Source: Desulfovibrio desulfuricans DSM 642 (lineage in GTDB: Bacteria; Desulfobacterota; Desulfovibrionia; Desulfovibrionales; Desulfovibrionaceae). From it: DNA of 64,000 nt. The stretch is from contig NZ_ATUZ01000015.1 in NCBI RefSeq assembly GCF_000420465.1, positions 248,001-312,000 on the forward strand. Reading direction: 5' to 3'. The number at the start of each line of letters is the position of its first letter. Position 1 is the stretch's first letter. Positions 33,756-42,050 of this stretch are shown here, piece by piece. A model generated the notes under the pieces. It made no database searches, was not told where the DNA came from, and saw only the letters and a program-made list of their open reading frames with translations. The position numbers and the translations under genes were made by a program.

Positions 33756-35156
33756 ATGAAAAACGAAACACCAGAATTGAAAAGAGCCTTGAAAAACAGG
33801 CATGTACAGCTCATTGCCCTGGGCGGAGCCATTGGCACCGGCTTGTTCCTTGGCTCGGCCGGCACCATCCAGATGGCTGGCCCAGCTGTTCTGATCAGCT
33901 ACGCGCTTGGCGGCTTCATTGCCTTCATGATCATGCGCCAGCTTGGCGAAATGATGGCGCAAGAACCCGTTGCCGGATCTTTCAGCAATCTTGCACACAA
34001 GTACTGGGGCGATTTTCCCGGTCTGCTCTCTGGCTGGAACTATTGGATTTTGTACGTTCTGGTGGGCATGTCCGAGCTGTCGGCTGTTGCCGTATATGTG
34101 CAATACTGGTTTCCCAGCATCCAGCCATGGCAGACCACGGCCTTTTTCTTCCTGCTGATCACCGGCGTGAACCTTTGCCATGTGAGCCTTTTTGGCGAAA
34201 TGGAATTCTGGTTTGCCTCCATCAAGATTGTGGCCATCGTGTCCATGATTCTGCTGGGGTCTTTTTTGTTGTTCAGCGGTCACGCTGGCCCTGACGCAGC
34301 GGTGAGCAACCTCTGGGCGCACGGCGGCTTTTTGCCGCATGGCTGGGAAGGCGTGTTTACCGCACTGGCAGTTGTGGCCTTTTCGTTCGGCGGGCTTGAG
34401 CTTGTGGGCATTGCCGCTGCGGAAACCGACAATCCGCGTGTGACCATCCCCAAGGCTGTGAACCAGATCATCTACCGCATTCTTATTTTTTACATTGGCG
34501 CACTGCTTGTGCTGCTGACCCTGCACCCCTGGAGCCAGCTTGGCGCGCCCGTGGACAAGAGCCACTGGGCCCAAGCCATGGTAGCCAGCCCCTTTGTGCA
34601 GATTTTTGACCTCATCGGCATTCCTTTTGCCGCGCATGTGCTGAACTTTGTGGTGCTCACGGCGGCCCTTTCCGTCTACAATGGCTGCGTTTACTGCAAC
34701 AGCCGCATGCTGTTTGGTCTGGCGCTTCAGGGCAACGCCCCCAAGGCCTTCGGTACGGTCAGCGCTCGCGGCGTGCCGGTGTACGCCCTGCTGATTTCGT
34801 CTCTTGCCACGCTGATCTGCGTAATCATCAACTACGCCATGCCCGGCAAGGCCCTTGGCCTGCTCATGTCGCTTGTTGTTGCCGCTCTGGTCATTAACTG
34901 GGCCATGATCAGCCTGACGCACCTCAAGTTCCGCGCTGCCATGGTTCGGGCTGGCGAAGTCATTCATTTCAAGTCCCTTTGGCATCCTTTCACCAACTAC
35001 CTGTGCCTGCTGGTCATGGCCATGGTTCTCACAGTGCTCGTGGTTATTGGTGAAAGCCTTGCGGTAATGCTTGCCCCCATCTGGATTGCCTTTGTATGGC
35101 TGGGCTACAAGCTGAAAAAGCAGAGCAAGCATCTGCCTCCCAGCATGGGCAAATAA
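33756..35156 (+). CDS. Aromatic/amino-acid permease (PheP/AroP type)
   Basis: A 466-residue inner-membrane transporter of the APC superfamily, with about 12 membrane helices. The N-terminal RHVQLIALGGAIGTGLFLGS and RQLGEMMAQEPVAGSF, plus FSFGGLELVGIAAAE and SVYNGCVYCNSRMLFGLA, are the signature of the proton-coupled amino-acid transporter family containing PheP, AroP and LysP. It most resembles PheP as I recall that sequence, so phenylalanine or another aromatic is a reasonable substrate guess. The ATG at 33756 is chosen because an open frame starting further upstream crosses a terminator and lacks helices. It has its own terminator. The leader from 33494 holds nothing I recognise. Confidence 0.85.
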   Translation: MKNETPELKRALKNRHVQLIALGGAIGTGLFLGSAGTIQMAGPAVLISYALGGFIAFMIMRQLGEMMAQEPVAGSFSNLAHKYWGDFPGLLSGWNYWILYVLVGMSELSAVAVYVQYWFPSIQPWQTTAFFFLLITGVNLCHVSLFGEMEFWFASIKIVAIVSMILLGSFLLFSGHAGPDAAVSNLWAHGGFLPHGWEGVFTALAVVAFSFGGLELVGIAAAETDNPRVTIPKAVNQIIYRILIFYIGALLVLLTLHPWSQLGAPVDKSHWAQAMVASPFVQIFDLIGIPFAAHVLNFVVLTAALSVYNGCVYCNSRMLFGLALQGNAPKAFGTVSARGVPVYALLISSLATLICVIINYAMPGKALGLLMSLVVAALVINWAMISLTHLKFRAAMVRAGEVIHFKSLWHPFTNYLCLLVMAMVLTVLVVIGESLAVMLAPIWIAFVWLGYKLKKQSKHLPPSMGK

Positions 35157-35182
35157 CGCTGTAGCCGCGTTTTCAGGCTGTA

Positions 35183-35243
35183 AAGGCCCGCTTGGCGTGC
35201 GCGTCCCTTTGGGGACGGCATGACCAAGCGGGCCTTGTTTTTT
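35183..35243 (+). terminator. Terminator after the permease gene
   Basis: A 13-bp stem (AAGGCCCGCTTGG at 35183-35195, complement at 35224-35236) encloses a second small hairpin and is followed by GTTTTTT. Confidence 0.85.
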
Positions 35244-35680
35244 GTGGTGTGATACTCTTGTTGAGGGCAAGGGATTTCTGCCATTGCCAGCCACGCAAAT
35301 TGGGCAGCGGATGGCAAGGTGTTGAAAATTTTTTTTGGCACAAGCAGAAATATGGAATCGTGGCTTGCGGTGTGCTGCGACAAAATCCATAATCGCGGCA
35401 TTGCGCCTGTGCTTGTCTGTCTGTCTTCAGGCCCGGTGTGCGGCTGGGAATATTTATGCCTGCAAGACTGTTAGGAAAATTCGATAGCAGAAGGGGCAGA
35501 ATCAGCCTGTGATGGGCTGGTAAACGGCAGGAGCGGGCAAATGCGAACAGGAAAAGCCGCAAGCTGCGGTTTTCACAAGTGGCGTAGCCGGAAAGCGCTT
35601 GTCTAGACTTGCCTTCGAGGAGCGGCTATTGTCTTGCAACAGGTGAACGCCATGAAAAAACGTAAAGCAACAACAAAAAA
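35244..35680. other. Intergenic region without recognisable gene
   Basis: About 440 bases between the permease terminator and the tRNA-Lys terminator. Reading frames here are short and poor in composition, and I see no convincing promoter, repeat or RNA. Confidence 0.5.
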
Positions 35681-35705
35681 AGGTTCGCGGTTGAACCGCG
35701 AACCT
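35675..35705 (-). terminator. Terminator of tRNA-Lys
   Basis: An 11-bp stem (AGGTTCGCGGT at 35681-35691, complement at 35695-35705) with a 3-base loop is followed on the minus strand by a run of T. It lies 8 bases beyond the tRNA 3' end. Confidence 0.85.
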
Positions 35706-35713
35706 GAATTTTC

Positions 35714-35789
<76 letters not shown>

Positions 35790-35872
35790 GCATTGCGTGA
35801 AAAGGTGTTTACGCTCATGCGGCCCTGCCTGTCAAGCAATTTGAAAAAAATCAGCTAAAAAGAGACAATGCA

Positions 35873-37795
35873 TTGAAATATGACAAACTGGCCGTAGCTT
35901 CCGCCATGCCGCTTGGCCCGGTCTGGCGAGCGCTGTGCACAGGCCTCGTTGTGCTGTGCGCCGCTGTTTTTTTGAGTTTTGGGGCACGGGCCGAGGATCT
36001 GCAACCAAGGCTTGAAACTGCCTGGGACAGGCAAAACCTGATTGCTGCGCTGCACATTGTTATCCCTGCAGAATTTCACGCCTACGGGCACGAACCGGGC
36101 GAGGCGGGCAGACCCACCACTGTGGCTTTTTCTGTGGCAGGGAGCCGGGCCTTGCCCGTGTATTACCCCGATGGAGCAGTACAGCGGGATTATTACGATC
36201 CTGCGGCCACTGTGAACGTGTACGAAGGCAACGTGACCTTCTACATCCCCTTGCCGTCCGATGCCGCAGGAAAGCCCTTTGTGGCTGATTTGAGCATGCT
36301 TTTGTGCTCCAGCAGCAAGTGCATGCCCGTCAATGAACAAGTGACGGGCGTGGTTGCGCGCGAATCCGCGCCCCTCAGCGGCATGCCCTGGCGCATACAG
36401 TGGCAGGAATTGCAGCGTCGTGCGCCTGCGGCGCCGCCAGCGGCTCAGGCGGAAGAGGAAGGCAGCGATGATCTTGCGGGCGATACGTGGGCCAGAGAGC
36501 CAGCGCAGGCCACCAACGGAGCATTGGCTGATGAAAGCATTGAAAAGCTGCCGCCGCCGGATGGTTTTGACGTGCGCCTTTCTCCGCGTTTTCTTGATGA
36601 TTCCATGGAAATTTCCGGCCTGGGCAAGGCCCTGCTGTTTGGCATACTCGCGGGCCTGCTGCTCAACGCCATGCCCTGTGTGCTGCCAGTGCTTACCTTC
36701 AAGGTCAGCGGGCTGCTCATGGTTGGCGGGCGTGATGCCTCAGGCCTCAAGCGCTTTCGGCAGCACAACCTCTGTTTTGCGGCCGGGGTCATGACGCTGT
36801 TCAGCGCGCTGGCCCTTGTGCTGGGGCTCGCAGACCTCATGTGGGGCCAGCTTTATCAAAATCAGGCTGTGCTCATGGTCATGCTGCTGGTGGTCTTTCT
36901 GATGGGGCTGTCCACCCTTGGCGTGTTCAGCCTGCCGGTTATTGACCTCAAGACCGGGGCCAACAGCAAAAATCCCTGCTTGCAAGCATATTTTACGGGT
37001 CTTGTTTCGACCTTTCTGGCGACGCCGTGCAGCGGCCCGCTGCTGGGCGGCGTGCTGGGCTGGGCTTTTACCCAGCCGCTCATCATTGTTGTTGTGGTCT
37101 TTTGGGCTGTGGGGCTTGGCATGGCCCTGCCGTACATCATGTTTTGCATCTGGCCCGATCTGGCGCGTATTTTGCCAAAACCCGGCGCATGGATGCACGT
37201 ATTTGAGCGCATAGTGGGCTTTATGCTCATGGGTACGGCCCTTTACCTGCTTTCCGTGCTGCCTGTTGAGCGGCACATGCAGGTGCTCACCGTGCTGCTG
37301 GTGCTTTCGCTCTGCGCCTGGCTGTGGGGGCAGTATTGCGGCATAACCGCGCCGCCCCTGAGGCGCAAGATCATGGGTGTGCTGGGCGTGGGTCTGCTGG
37401 TGGCATCTGTTTTCTGGGTGCTGCGCCCTGTTGCGCCCCTGCCGCAATGGCGGCAATTCACGCCGGAGGCTTTTGAGGCCAACCTTGGCAAAAAGCCCAT
37501 GCTGCTTGAATTTACCGCCAACTGGTGCCCCAACTGCAAATTTATGGAAGCCACAGTGCTGACGGACGAGCGCATGCGCAAGCTTCAGGCCCGGTACGGC
37601 ATGGAACTCGTCCGCGTGGATCTGACCAACGCCAATGCCTATGCGGTGCGCCTGCTTGACGCTCTGGGCAGCAAAAGTATTCCGCTTACAGCCATTTTCC
37701 CCGCCGGGGATGAAGCCGGGCAGCCGCTTGTGCTGCGCGATGTATATAGCGCCCGGACACTTGAGCAGGCCCTGAGCGAAACTTATGAAAAATAA
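35873..37795 (+). CDS. dsbD: Thiol:disulfide interchange protein DsbD
   Basis: A 640-residue inner-membrane protein carrying electrons from cytoplasmic thioredoxin to periplasmic thiol proteins. All three cysteine pairs are present: the N-terminal periplasmic domain (LLCSSSKCMPV), the membrane domain of about eight helices (MPCVLPVLTF and TPCSGPLLGG), and the C-terminal thioredoxin domain (FTANWCPNCKFME). An acidic linker (about 190-225) precedes the membrane part. A signal peptide ends near ARAED. The start is uncertain: TTG at 35873 with a GAGA upstream, or ATG at 35906; both keep the signal peptide. A likely client is the TlpA-like protein at 31.2 kb. Confidence 0.92.
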   Translation: MKYDKLAVASAMPLGPVWRALCTGLVVLCAAVFLSFGARAEDLQPRLETAWDRQNLIAALHIVIPAEFHAYGHEPGEAGRPTTVAFSVAGSRALPVYYPDGAVQRDYYDPAATVNVYEGNVTFYIPLPSDAAGKPFVADLSMLLCSSSKCMPVNEQVTGVVARESAPLSGMPWRIQWQELQRRAPAAPPAAQAEEEGSDDLAGDTWAREPAQATNGALADESIEKLPPPDGFDVRLSPRFLDDSMEISGLGKALLFGILAGLLLNAMPCVLPVLTFKVSGLLMVGGRDASGLKRFRQHNLCFAAGVMTLFSALALVLGLADLMWGQLYQNQAVLMVMLLVVFLMGLSTLGVFSLPVIDLKTGANSKNPCLQAYFTGLVSTFLATPCSGPLLGGVLGWAFTQPLIIVVVVFWAVGLGMALPYIMFCIWPDLARILPKPGAWMHVFERIVGFMLMGTALYLLSVLPVERHMQVLTVLLVLSLCAWLWGQYCGITAPPLRRKIMGVLGVGLLVASVFWVLRPVAPLPQWRQFTPEAFEANLGKKPMLLEFTANWCPNCKFMEATVLTDERMRKLQARYGMELVRVDLTNANAYAVRLLDALGSKSIPLTAIFPAGDEAGQPLVLRDVYSARTLEQALSETYEK

Positions 37796-37964
37796 TGGCC
37801 TTTTTCGTAGATTGCCCTATGGTTCTTTACTGCCCTGCCGATATTGTCTAATGTGTGACCATACAGCAGTGCTTGAAATGGAAAAGAGGTTTACGGCCCA
37901 AGGGTTGTCCCTCATGTAATTTTTCTGCACACGACTGCGGCCTACTTGCGACAAGGGAGCAGAC

Positions 37965-38441
37965 ATGGATCTGAGTCAAAAAAAACAGGAAGACGAACTT
38001 CTGCAACTGGTGACGTTCAGCATCGGTGAAGAAGAGTTCGGGGTGAACATCCTGAAAGTTCAGGAGATCATCCGCACCATGGAAATCACCAAGGTGCCCC
38101 GTGCTCCGGAATTTGTGGAAGGCGTCATCAATCTGCGCGGCAAGGTGATCCCCATCATTGACCTGCGTCGGCGTTTTGGTCTTGCACCCAAGGGGCATGA
38201 CAAAAACACGCGGATTATCGTCATTGAAATCAACAACATCATCGTGGGCTTTGTTGTCGATGCCGTCTCCGAGGTATTGCGCATACCCGCAAGCACGGTG
38301 GAACCGCCGCCGCCAGTTGTTGCCGGGGTGGACTCGGACTACATCAGCGGCGTGGGCAAGTTGCAGGATCGCCTGCTTATCATGCTTGATCTTGATAAGC
38401 TGCTTTCTGGCGACGACCTGGAGATGTTGACGTCCGTGTAG
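37965..38441 (+). CDS. cheW: Chemotaxis coupling protein CheW
   Basis: A 158-residue cytosolic adaptor linking chemoreceptors to the CheA kinase. It is a single CheW domain: LVTFSIGEEEFGVNILKVQEI, VPRAPEFVEGVINLRGKVIPIIDLRRRFGL, and VDAVSEVLRIPASTVEPPP. GGGAG precedes the ATG at 37965. It stands alone between dsbD and the convergent rhodanese gene, away from any cheA, as is common in genomes with many receptors. The receptor at 51.6 kb is one possible partner. Confidence 0.95.
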   Translation: MDLSQKKQEDELLQLVTFSIGEEEFGVNILKVQEIIRTMEITKVPRAPEFVEGVINLRGKVIPIIDLRRRFGLAPKGHDKNTRIIVIEINNIIVGFVVDAVSEVLRIPASTVEPPPPVVAGVDSDYISGVGKLQDRLLIMLDLDKLLSGDDLEMLTSV

Positions 38442-38619
38442 CCCGTAGCCCGGCATCTGGTGTTGCCGTTGCCAGCAGATTTGAGCGAAGACGGTATGCC
38501 GGCATCGGATTTCTCTGGTTGCGCCCGCCGCGCGGGGTATGACCGCCTTGCAGCCGCTTGCTTGCGGTGTGCTGGCAGCATGCCGGAGTTCACACTACAG
38601 ATGCCGAAAGGGTATTTAA

Positions 38620-38646
38620 GACAGGCCGGGCTATGCCCGGCCTGTC
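38620..38646. terminator. Hairpin between convergent cheW and rhodanese genes
   Basis: A perfect 12-bp stem (GACAGGCCGGGC and complement) with a TAT loop lies in the spacer between the two convergent genes. It has no real T-run on either side, so it is a possible bidirectional terminator. Confidence 0.55.
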
Positions 38647-38722
38647 TGCGTTATGCGCGGGCAACAAGACTGAAAAGACAAATTGTCAGCTCACCGATAT
38701 TTACGCTAAGTTCCGCGTATGC

Positions 38723-39676
38723 TCAGTTGGAGTATTCTGCTGTATGCTCTGCGGGAAAGCGGTGGTCAGTTTGCAGCAGCGGCGACTGATTTTTGAATCC
38801 AGATATATTCCACCCGGCGAGCCCCCAATCCAGGCTGTAGGCTTCATACCCCAGCTGGTTGAGGATCATTGCGCCAACATTTGAATAGTGGCCAATGTAG
38901 CATGCGACCACAATTTTTTTGTCGCGGGGCAGCTGTAGCAGCTGTTGATCGCCGTCAATAAATATTTTTGCGGGCAAGCTTGCTGCACCGGGTATGTGCG
39001 CATAGGCATAGTCCTCTGGAGATTGCATACTGACGAGCAGGGCATCGTCCTTCATTGCTGCCAATTCTTCGTGGCTAATGCTTACAGGCCGCCTTTGGCT
39101 GGCGTACTCGCGTGTTTTTTGCAAAATGCTGTCGCTGTCACTCTGCCTGGATGCTTTGGAGGTTTGCGGGGGCACCAATGGCAAGGGGGTTGCAGTGTTT
39201 GCAAGGGGCAGTTTGCGTCCCTCAGGAAAAGCCCCCGTACCCGCAAATTCCTTGTTCCAGCCAGCCATCCCAAGTAACAGTGTTCTGGCATCATAGCCCA
39301 GCTCGCGCAGAAAGGTGGTCATCTGGCAACTCTGCTGTCCGTTGGGGTCGGTAACAACAATTATTTTGTCACGGGGCAGAAGGTTGAGGGCAGAATCGGG
39401 ATGTGCGTAATCCAGTTTGAGCAGATTCGCACCGGGGATATGGCCTCTGGCAAATTCATGGGGGCTCTGCAGGCTGATAATGAAATATGAAGCATCCTTT
39501 GCCGTAATTATTTTTTGCAGCTCTGCTGCTGTAATCGAGTGTTTGTCAGCGAGGGCCCGGCGACTTATCCGCAATATCTGTTCCTGCTCTGTTTCTTCAG
39601 AAGCACAGGCCTGTGTGGCGTGATCAAAAGCAAGTAGCATGGCAATTCCTATTATTGAAACGTTAAACAGCCACAT
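38723..39676 (-). CDS. Periplasmic tandem rhodanese-domain protein
   Basis: A 317-residue exported protein. The signal peptide ends near QACAS. Two rhodanese domains follow (about 48-150 and 195-300). The second has an intact CxxGxxS-type active loop (VVACYIGHYSNVGA), so it could carry sulfur as a persulfide. In the first domain the equivalent position is aspartate (VVTDPNGQQS), so that domain is probably not catalytic, as in many two-domain sulfurtransferases. AGGGG precedes the ATG at 39676. An ECF sigma gene ends 12 bases upstream, so the protein may be part of the same stress regulon. Confidence 0.8.
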   Translation of the reverse strand: MWLFNVSIIGIAMLLAFDHATQACASEETEQEQILRISRRALADKHSITAAELQKIITAKDASYFIISLQSPHEFARGHIPGANLLKLDYAHPDSALNLLPRDKIIVVTDPNGQQSCQMTTFLRELGYDARTLLLGMAGWNKEFAGTGAFPEGRKLPLANTATPLPLVPPQTSKASRQSDSDSILQKTREYASQRRPVSISHEELAAMKDDALLVSMQSPEDYAYAHIPGAASLPAKIFIDGDQQLLQLPRDKKIVVACYIGHYSNVGAMILNQLGYEAYSLDWGLAGWNISGFKNQSPLLQTDHRFPAEHTAEYSN

Positions 39677-39687
39677 ATTGTTCCCCT

Positions 39688-40242
39688 TTATGAATTGATA
39701 ATTTCTTGTCTTATGGATTCAAGCCTGGTGCGCAGCCGCAGTACCGCATAGTGCTTGCGTGAAATAAGGGTGTTAACTGGCACACCAGTTTCGCTGGAAA
39801 TGCTGTTGTACGATTCGCCCCGTAACTCTGTGCGCACAAAAATATTGCGCTGCTCTTCAGGGAGGTCTGTCAGAGCGGATTCAAATTCTTCCCAAAACAG
39901 ATTTTTCAGTACCTGGTCTTCTGGGCGAGCGTCATCTAACAGCAAAAGTTCCAGTGGGTTGCCAGAAAATTCCTCCTGATCTTGTGGGCCGCAGTCTCCC
40001 GCAGAAATTGTTTTTTTCTTTTTCAGCAGATCAATGCTTGCGTTACGGGCCACATGGTAAAGCCATGCGAGCATTTCATCCTGCGGAAGCAATAATTGAT
40101 CTGCTTTCACCAGCTTATAGAATGCAGTTTGAATGACATCTTCCACATCATTCTGCGGCAGCTTTTTTTGCAGAAAAGTTTTCAGGTGCTGATAGCATTT
40201 TCTGAAAATTTCCTTGGGGATGGATTTTGGCAGGTGTGCCAT
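39688..40242 (-). CDS. ECF-type sigma factor
   Basis: A 184-residue extracytoplasmic-function sigma factor. Region 2 spans about 15-85 (LPQNDVEDVIQTAFYKLVKA, MLAWLYHVARNASIDLLKKKK). Region 4 spans about 120-180 (ALTDLPEEQRNIFVRTELRGESYNSISSETGVPVNTLISRKHYAVLRLRTRL). AGGAA precedes the ATG at 40242. The gene before it, 8 bases away, encodes a small membrane protein; a periplasmic rhodanese gene follows. No classical zinc-type anti-sigma factor is visible, so the membrane protein is the best candidate regulator. Confidence 0.9.
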   Translation of the reverse strand: MAHLPKSIPKEIFRKCYQHLKTFLQKKLPQNDVEDVIQTAFYKLVKADQLLLPQDEMLAWLYHVARNASIDLLKKKKTISAGDCGPQDQEEFSGNPLELLLLDDARPEDQVLKNLFWEEFESALTDLPEEQRNIFVRTELRGESYNSISSETGVPVNTLISRKHYAVLRLRTRLESIRQEIINS

Positions 40243-40250
40243 GCTGGTTC

Positions 40251-40589
40251 CTATTTTTGTTCACCGTCACGATTGGTGCAAGGAAACCTGCCATGGTGTG
40301 AGCGGATGCGTTCAATACATTGAGCGCGCTGTTCCGGAGACATGGAATGCCAGTTTTCCAGTATTGCCTGCCGCTCTTTGCGTGCCACGAAGTGGCCCAT
40401 ATCTTTAAGGATGCCAAACCCGCCAAACAAAAGGCGTGAAAGAACAAGCAGCCCCACTGCCTGAGCAATGGAAAGTGTAGGAAGATTGAAAAGTTCGGGG
40501 ATTAGAGCATTCCACAGCAACATGGTAGCCACGCCAAAAACAACTATGGCAACGGCAAGTTTAACTAAAAATTTCATCATGGTGTTCAT
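40251..40589 (-). CDS. Small membrane protein linked to the ECF sigma factor
   Basis: A 112-residue protein with two hydrophobic helices (about 8-28, KLAVAIVVFGVATMLLWNAL, and about 38-62, LSIAQAVGLLVLSRLLFGGFG). A basic cytoplasmic tail follows, containing NWHSMSPEQRAQCIERIRSHHG. I recall similar short proteins beside ECF sigma genes in many proteobacteria, where they may act as membrane-bound regulators; I know of no firm function. GGAG precedes the ATG at 40589. First gene of the sigma/rhodanese operon; an AT-rich region upstream should hold the promoter. Confidence 0.75.
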   Translation of the reverse strand: MNTMMKFLVKLAVAIVVFGVATMLLWNALIPELFNLPTLSIAQAVGLLVLSRLLFGGFGILKDMGHFVARKERQAILENWHSMSPEQRAQCIERIRSHHGRFPCTNRDGEQK

Positions 40590-41185
40590 AGGGGCTCCGT
40601 AAGGGGTATGTGTTTCTCACTTCCTTTAACGATTTGAAAAAGAGAATATTGTGTCTGCGCAAAATATTGTTTTATGAAAATTAATTTTTCAATTAAACAA
40701 GAATGTTATTAGTAAAAAAGTTGTGTCCGTTTTTAGGGGGTACACGGGCAGAACGATTGCAAGGCACAAAAAAGCGCCAGGCAACCTACAAAAATGTCGG
40801 GTGCTGGCCTTGAACGGGCGACTATAGCTGCTTTGATTTATCTACGCTGCGGCCACATATTTTGGGCATAGCACAGCCAGGATGTGTCTGTTGGGAAACG
40901 GGGGTAATTAGGAGTGAGTGTGGTGTGCCTGTTGAGCAGCACAGTAACACGGCAGGCAGGAGCCTGCGGAAAGAATGAGGACGCAAACAGGGGGAGTGCC
41001 GAAAGGGTACAGCTAAAGCCGTTTGCTCAATGGCGAACTGGCACATGGAGTGCCAGTATGACAGCTAGAGCGCAAAACGGCAGTACACAGTAAGGCAGGT
41101 TGTGGCTGGTGTAATGCTTCAAATTTAGACAAGTCAGCTAGGGTGTATTCTTGCCATGCCAGACTTGGCGGGAATCGGCAGGATA
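40590..41185. other. Intergenic region with AT-rich promoter zone and unassigned stretch
   Basis: Positions 40620-40730 are AT-rich and lie upstream of the ECF operon, so they probably hold its promoter, though I could not pick boxes. A terminator lies at 40768-40812. The stretch 40813-41185, between that terminator and the nearest gene stop on the same strand, has no convincing reading frame or recognised RNA. Confidence 0.45.
40768..40812 (-). terminator. Minus-strand terminator 370 bases beyond the nearest stop codon
   Basis: An imperfect stem (GCGCCAG at 40774-40780 against CTGGCCT at 40804-40810, with inner pairing) is followed on the minus strand by GCTTTTTTG. It is unusually far from the hypothetical gene at 41186. 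Confidence 0.5.
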
Positions 41186-41416
41186 TTACTTGCCCAGCGG
41201 CTGCTGCCGTACCCGGCGGCTCGACCGCAGAAACAGCTCTTCCACAATGACCTTTTCATAATCAGGGGCCAAGGCAAGGTCTGTGTGCAAGGCATTGCAC
41301 AACATGCTTTCAAGTTGCTGGGTTTCTTCCCAGATTTCGAGCAGTTCGTCATCCGCCATTGTTTTGACACGTTCTGCAAAAGGCTGTTCATCAATGAAGG
41401 GAATACATGAACCCAT
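41186..41416 (-). CDS. Hypothetical protein, 76 residues
   Basis: A short, soluble, mainly helical protein (DDELLEIWEETQQLESMLCNAL, PDYEKVIVEELFLRSSRRVR) beginning MGSCIPFIDEQPF. I recognise no family. A good AGGAG site precedes the ATG at 41416, and the gene starts 9 bases after the SGNH hydrolase stop, so it is probably the last gene of that operon. It is a real gene by ribosome site and composition rather than by homology. Confidence 0.65.
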   Translation of the reverse strand: MGSCIPFIDEQPFAERVKTMADDELLEIWEETQQLESMLCNALHTDLALAPDYEKVIVEELFLRSSRRVRQQPLGK

Positions 41417-41425
41417 TGTGTTCTC

Positions 41426-42046
41426 CTACTGCGCGGCGCGCATGAATTCGCTAACGCATTGCTGCGCCAGCAGCGTTTGCGCCATCTGGGCGCAACCCTG
41501 TGATCCGGGGTGCAGCCCATCGCTCAGATCGTCCATATAGACGGAATTGGTTATCAAAAGCTCATGCACCTGCGCAAACGGAATGCCGCGCTGGTCGCAC
41601 AGCATTTGTTGCAGCTTGCAGAGTTGCGCGATGCGGGCGTTCGCTTCCGCTGCCGCAACGGGCGGCGGGCTGATCACCAGTGTGGGGGCGGTTGCTGCCG
41701 CTTCTTCCAGCACGGGGTGCAGCAGTGATGCCGTCAATGCCGGGTCTGCGGGCTGGCCGCCGCCTGGGGCGGCCATATCCACCACGCCCACGCAAAAAAC
41801 AAGGTGCGGCTTCATGCCCGGGATAAGCCTGTTTTCCAGCTCCTGACGCCAGCGTGCGGCAATGTCAGCCGTGCCGTGCCGCCGCGCGCCCAGATTATAA
41901 AAGGTGGCGCGCGGTATGGGGCAAAGCCCCGTTTTGTGTGCAAGCACTGCCAGCCTGCTTACCCACCCGCCCGGCATGAGGCAATCATTAACGCCTTGCG
42001 TCAGCGAATCGCCAAAAAAGAACCAGGCTGGTGTCGTATGCGGCAT
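41426..42046 (-). CDS. SGNH/GDSL-family hydrolase
   Basis: A 206-residue esterase/lipase-like protein of the SGNH fold. Block I is WFFFGDSLTQGVND with the catalytic serine. The glycine of block II is probably in YNLGARRHGTAD, and block III is seen as FCVGVVDMA (aspartate in place of the usual asparagine). Block V is DLSDGLHPGSQG with catalytic Asp and His. No signal peptide, so cytoplasmic. The ATG at 42046 lies 4 bases after the radical-SAM stop, suggesting translational coupling. Substrate unknown. Confidence 0.82.
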   Translation of the reverse strand: MPHTTPAWFFFGDSLTQGVNDCLMPGGWVSRLAVLAHKTGLCPIPRATFYNLGARRHGTADIAARWRQELENRLIPGMKPHLVFCVGVVDMAAPGGGQPADPALTASLLHPVLEEAAATAPTLVISPPPVAAAEANARIAQLCKLQQMLCDQRGIPFAQVHELLITNSVYMDDLSDGLHPGSQGCAQMAQTLLAQQCVSEFMRAAQ

Positions 42047-42050
42047 ATGG

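Noticed and set aside
33495-35390. A 631-codon open frame on the minus strand opposite the amino-acid permease
   Set aside because: It is antisense to a clear 12-helix transporter, rich in His, Gln, Lys and Arg with no recognisable domain. It is a composition shadow.
40822-41046. A 74-codon minus-strand frame in the gap after the hypothetical gene
   Set aside because: No ribosome site, odd Cys/Pro/His-rich composition and no similarity that I can recognise.
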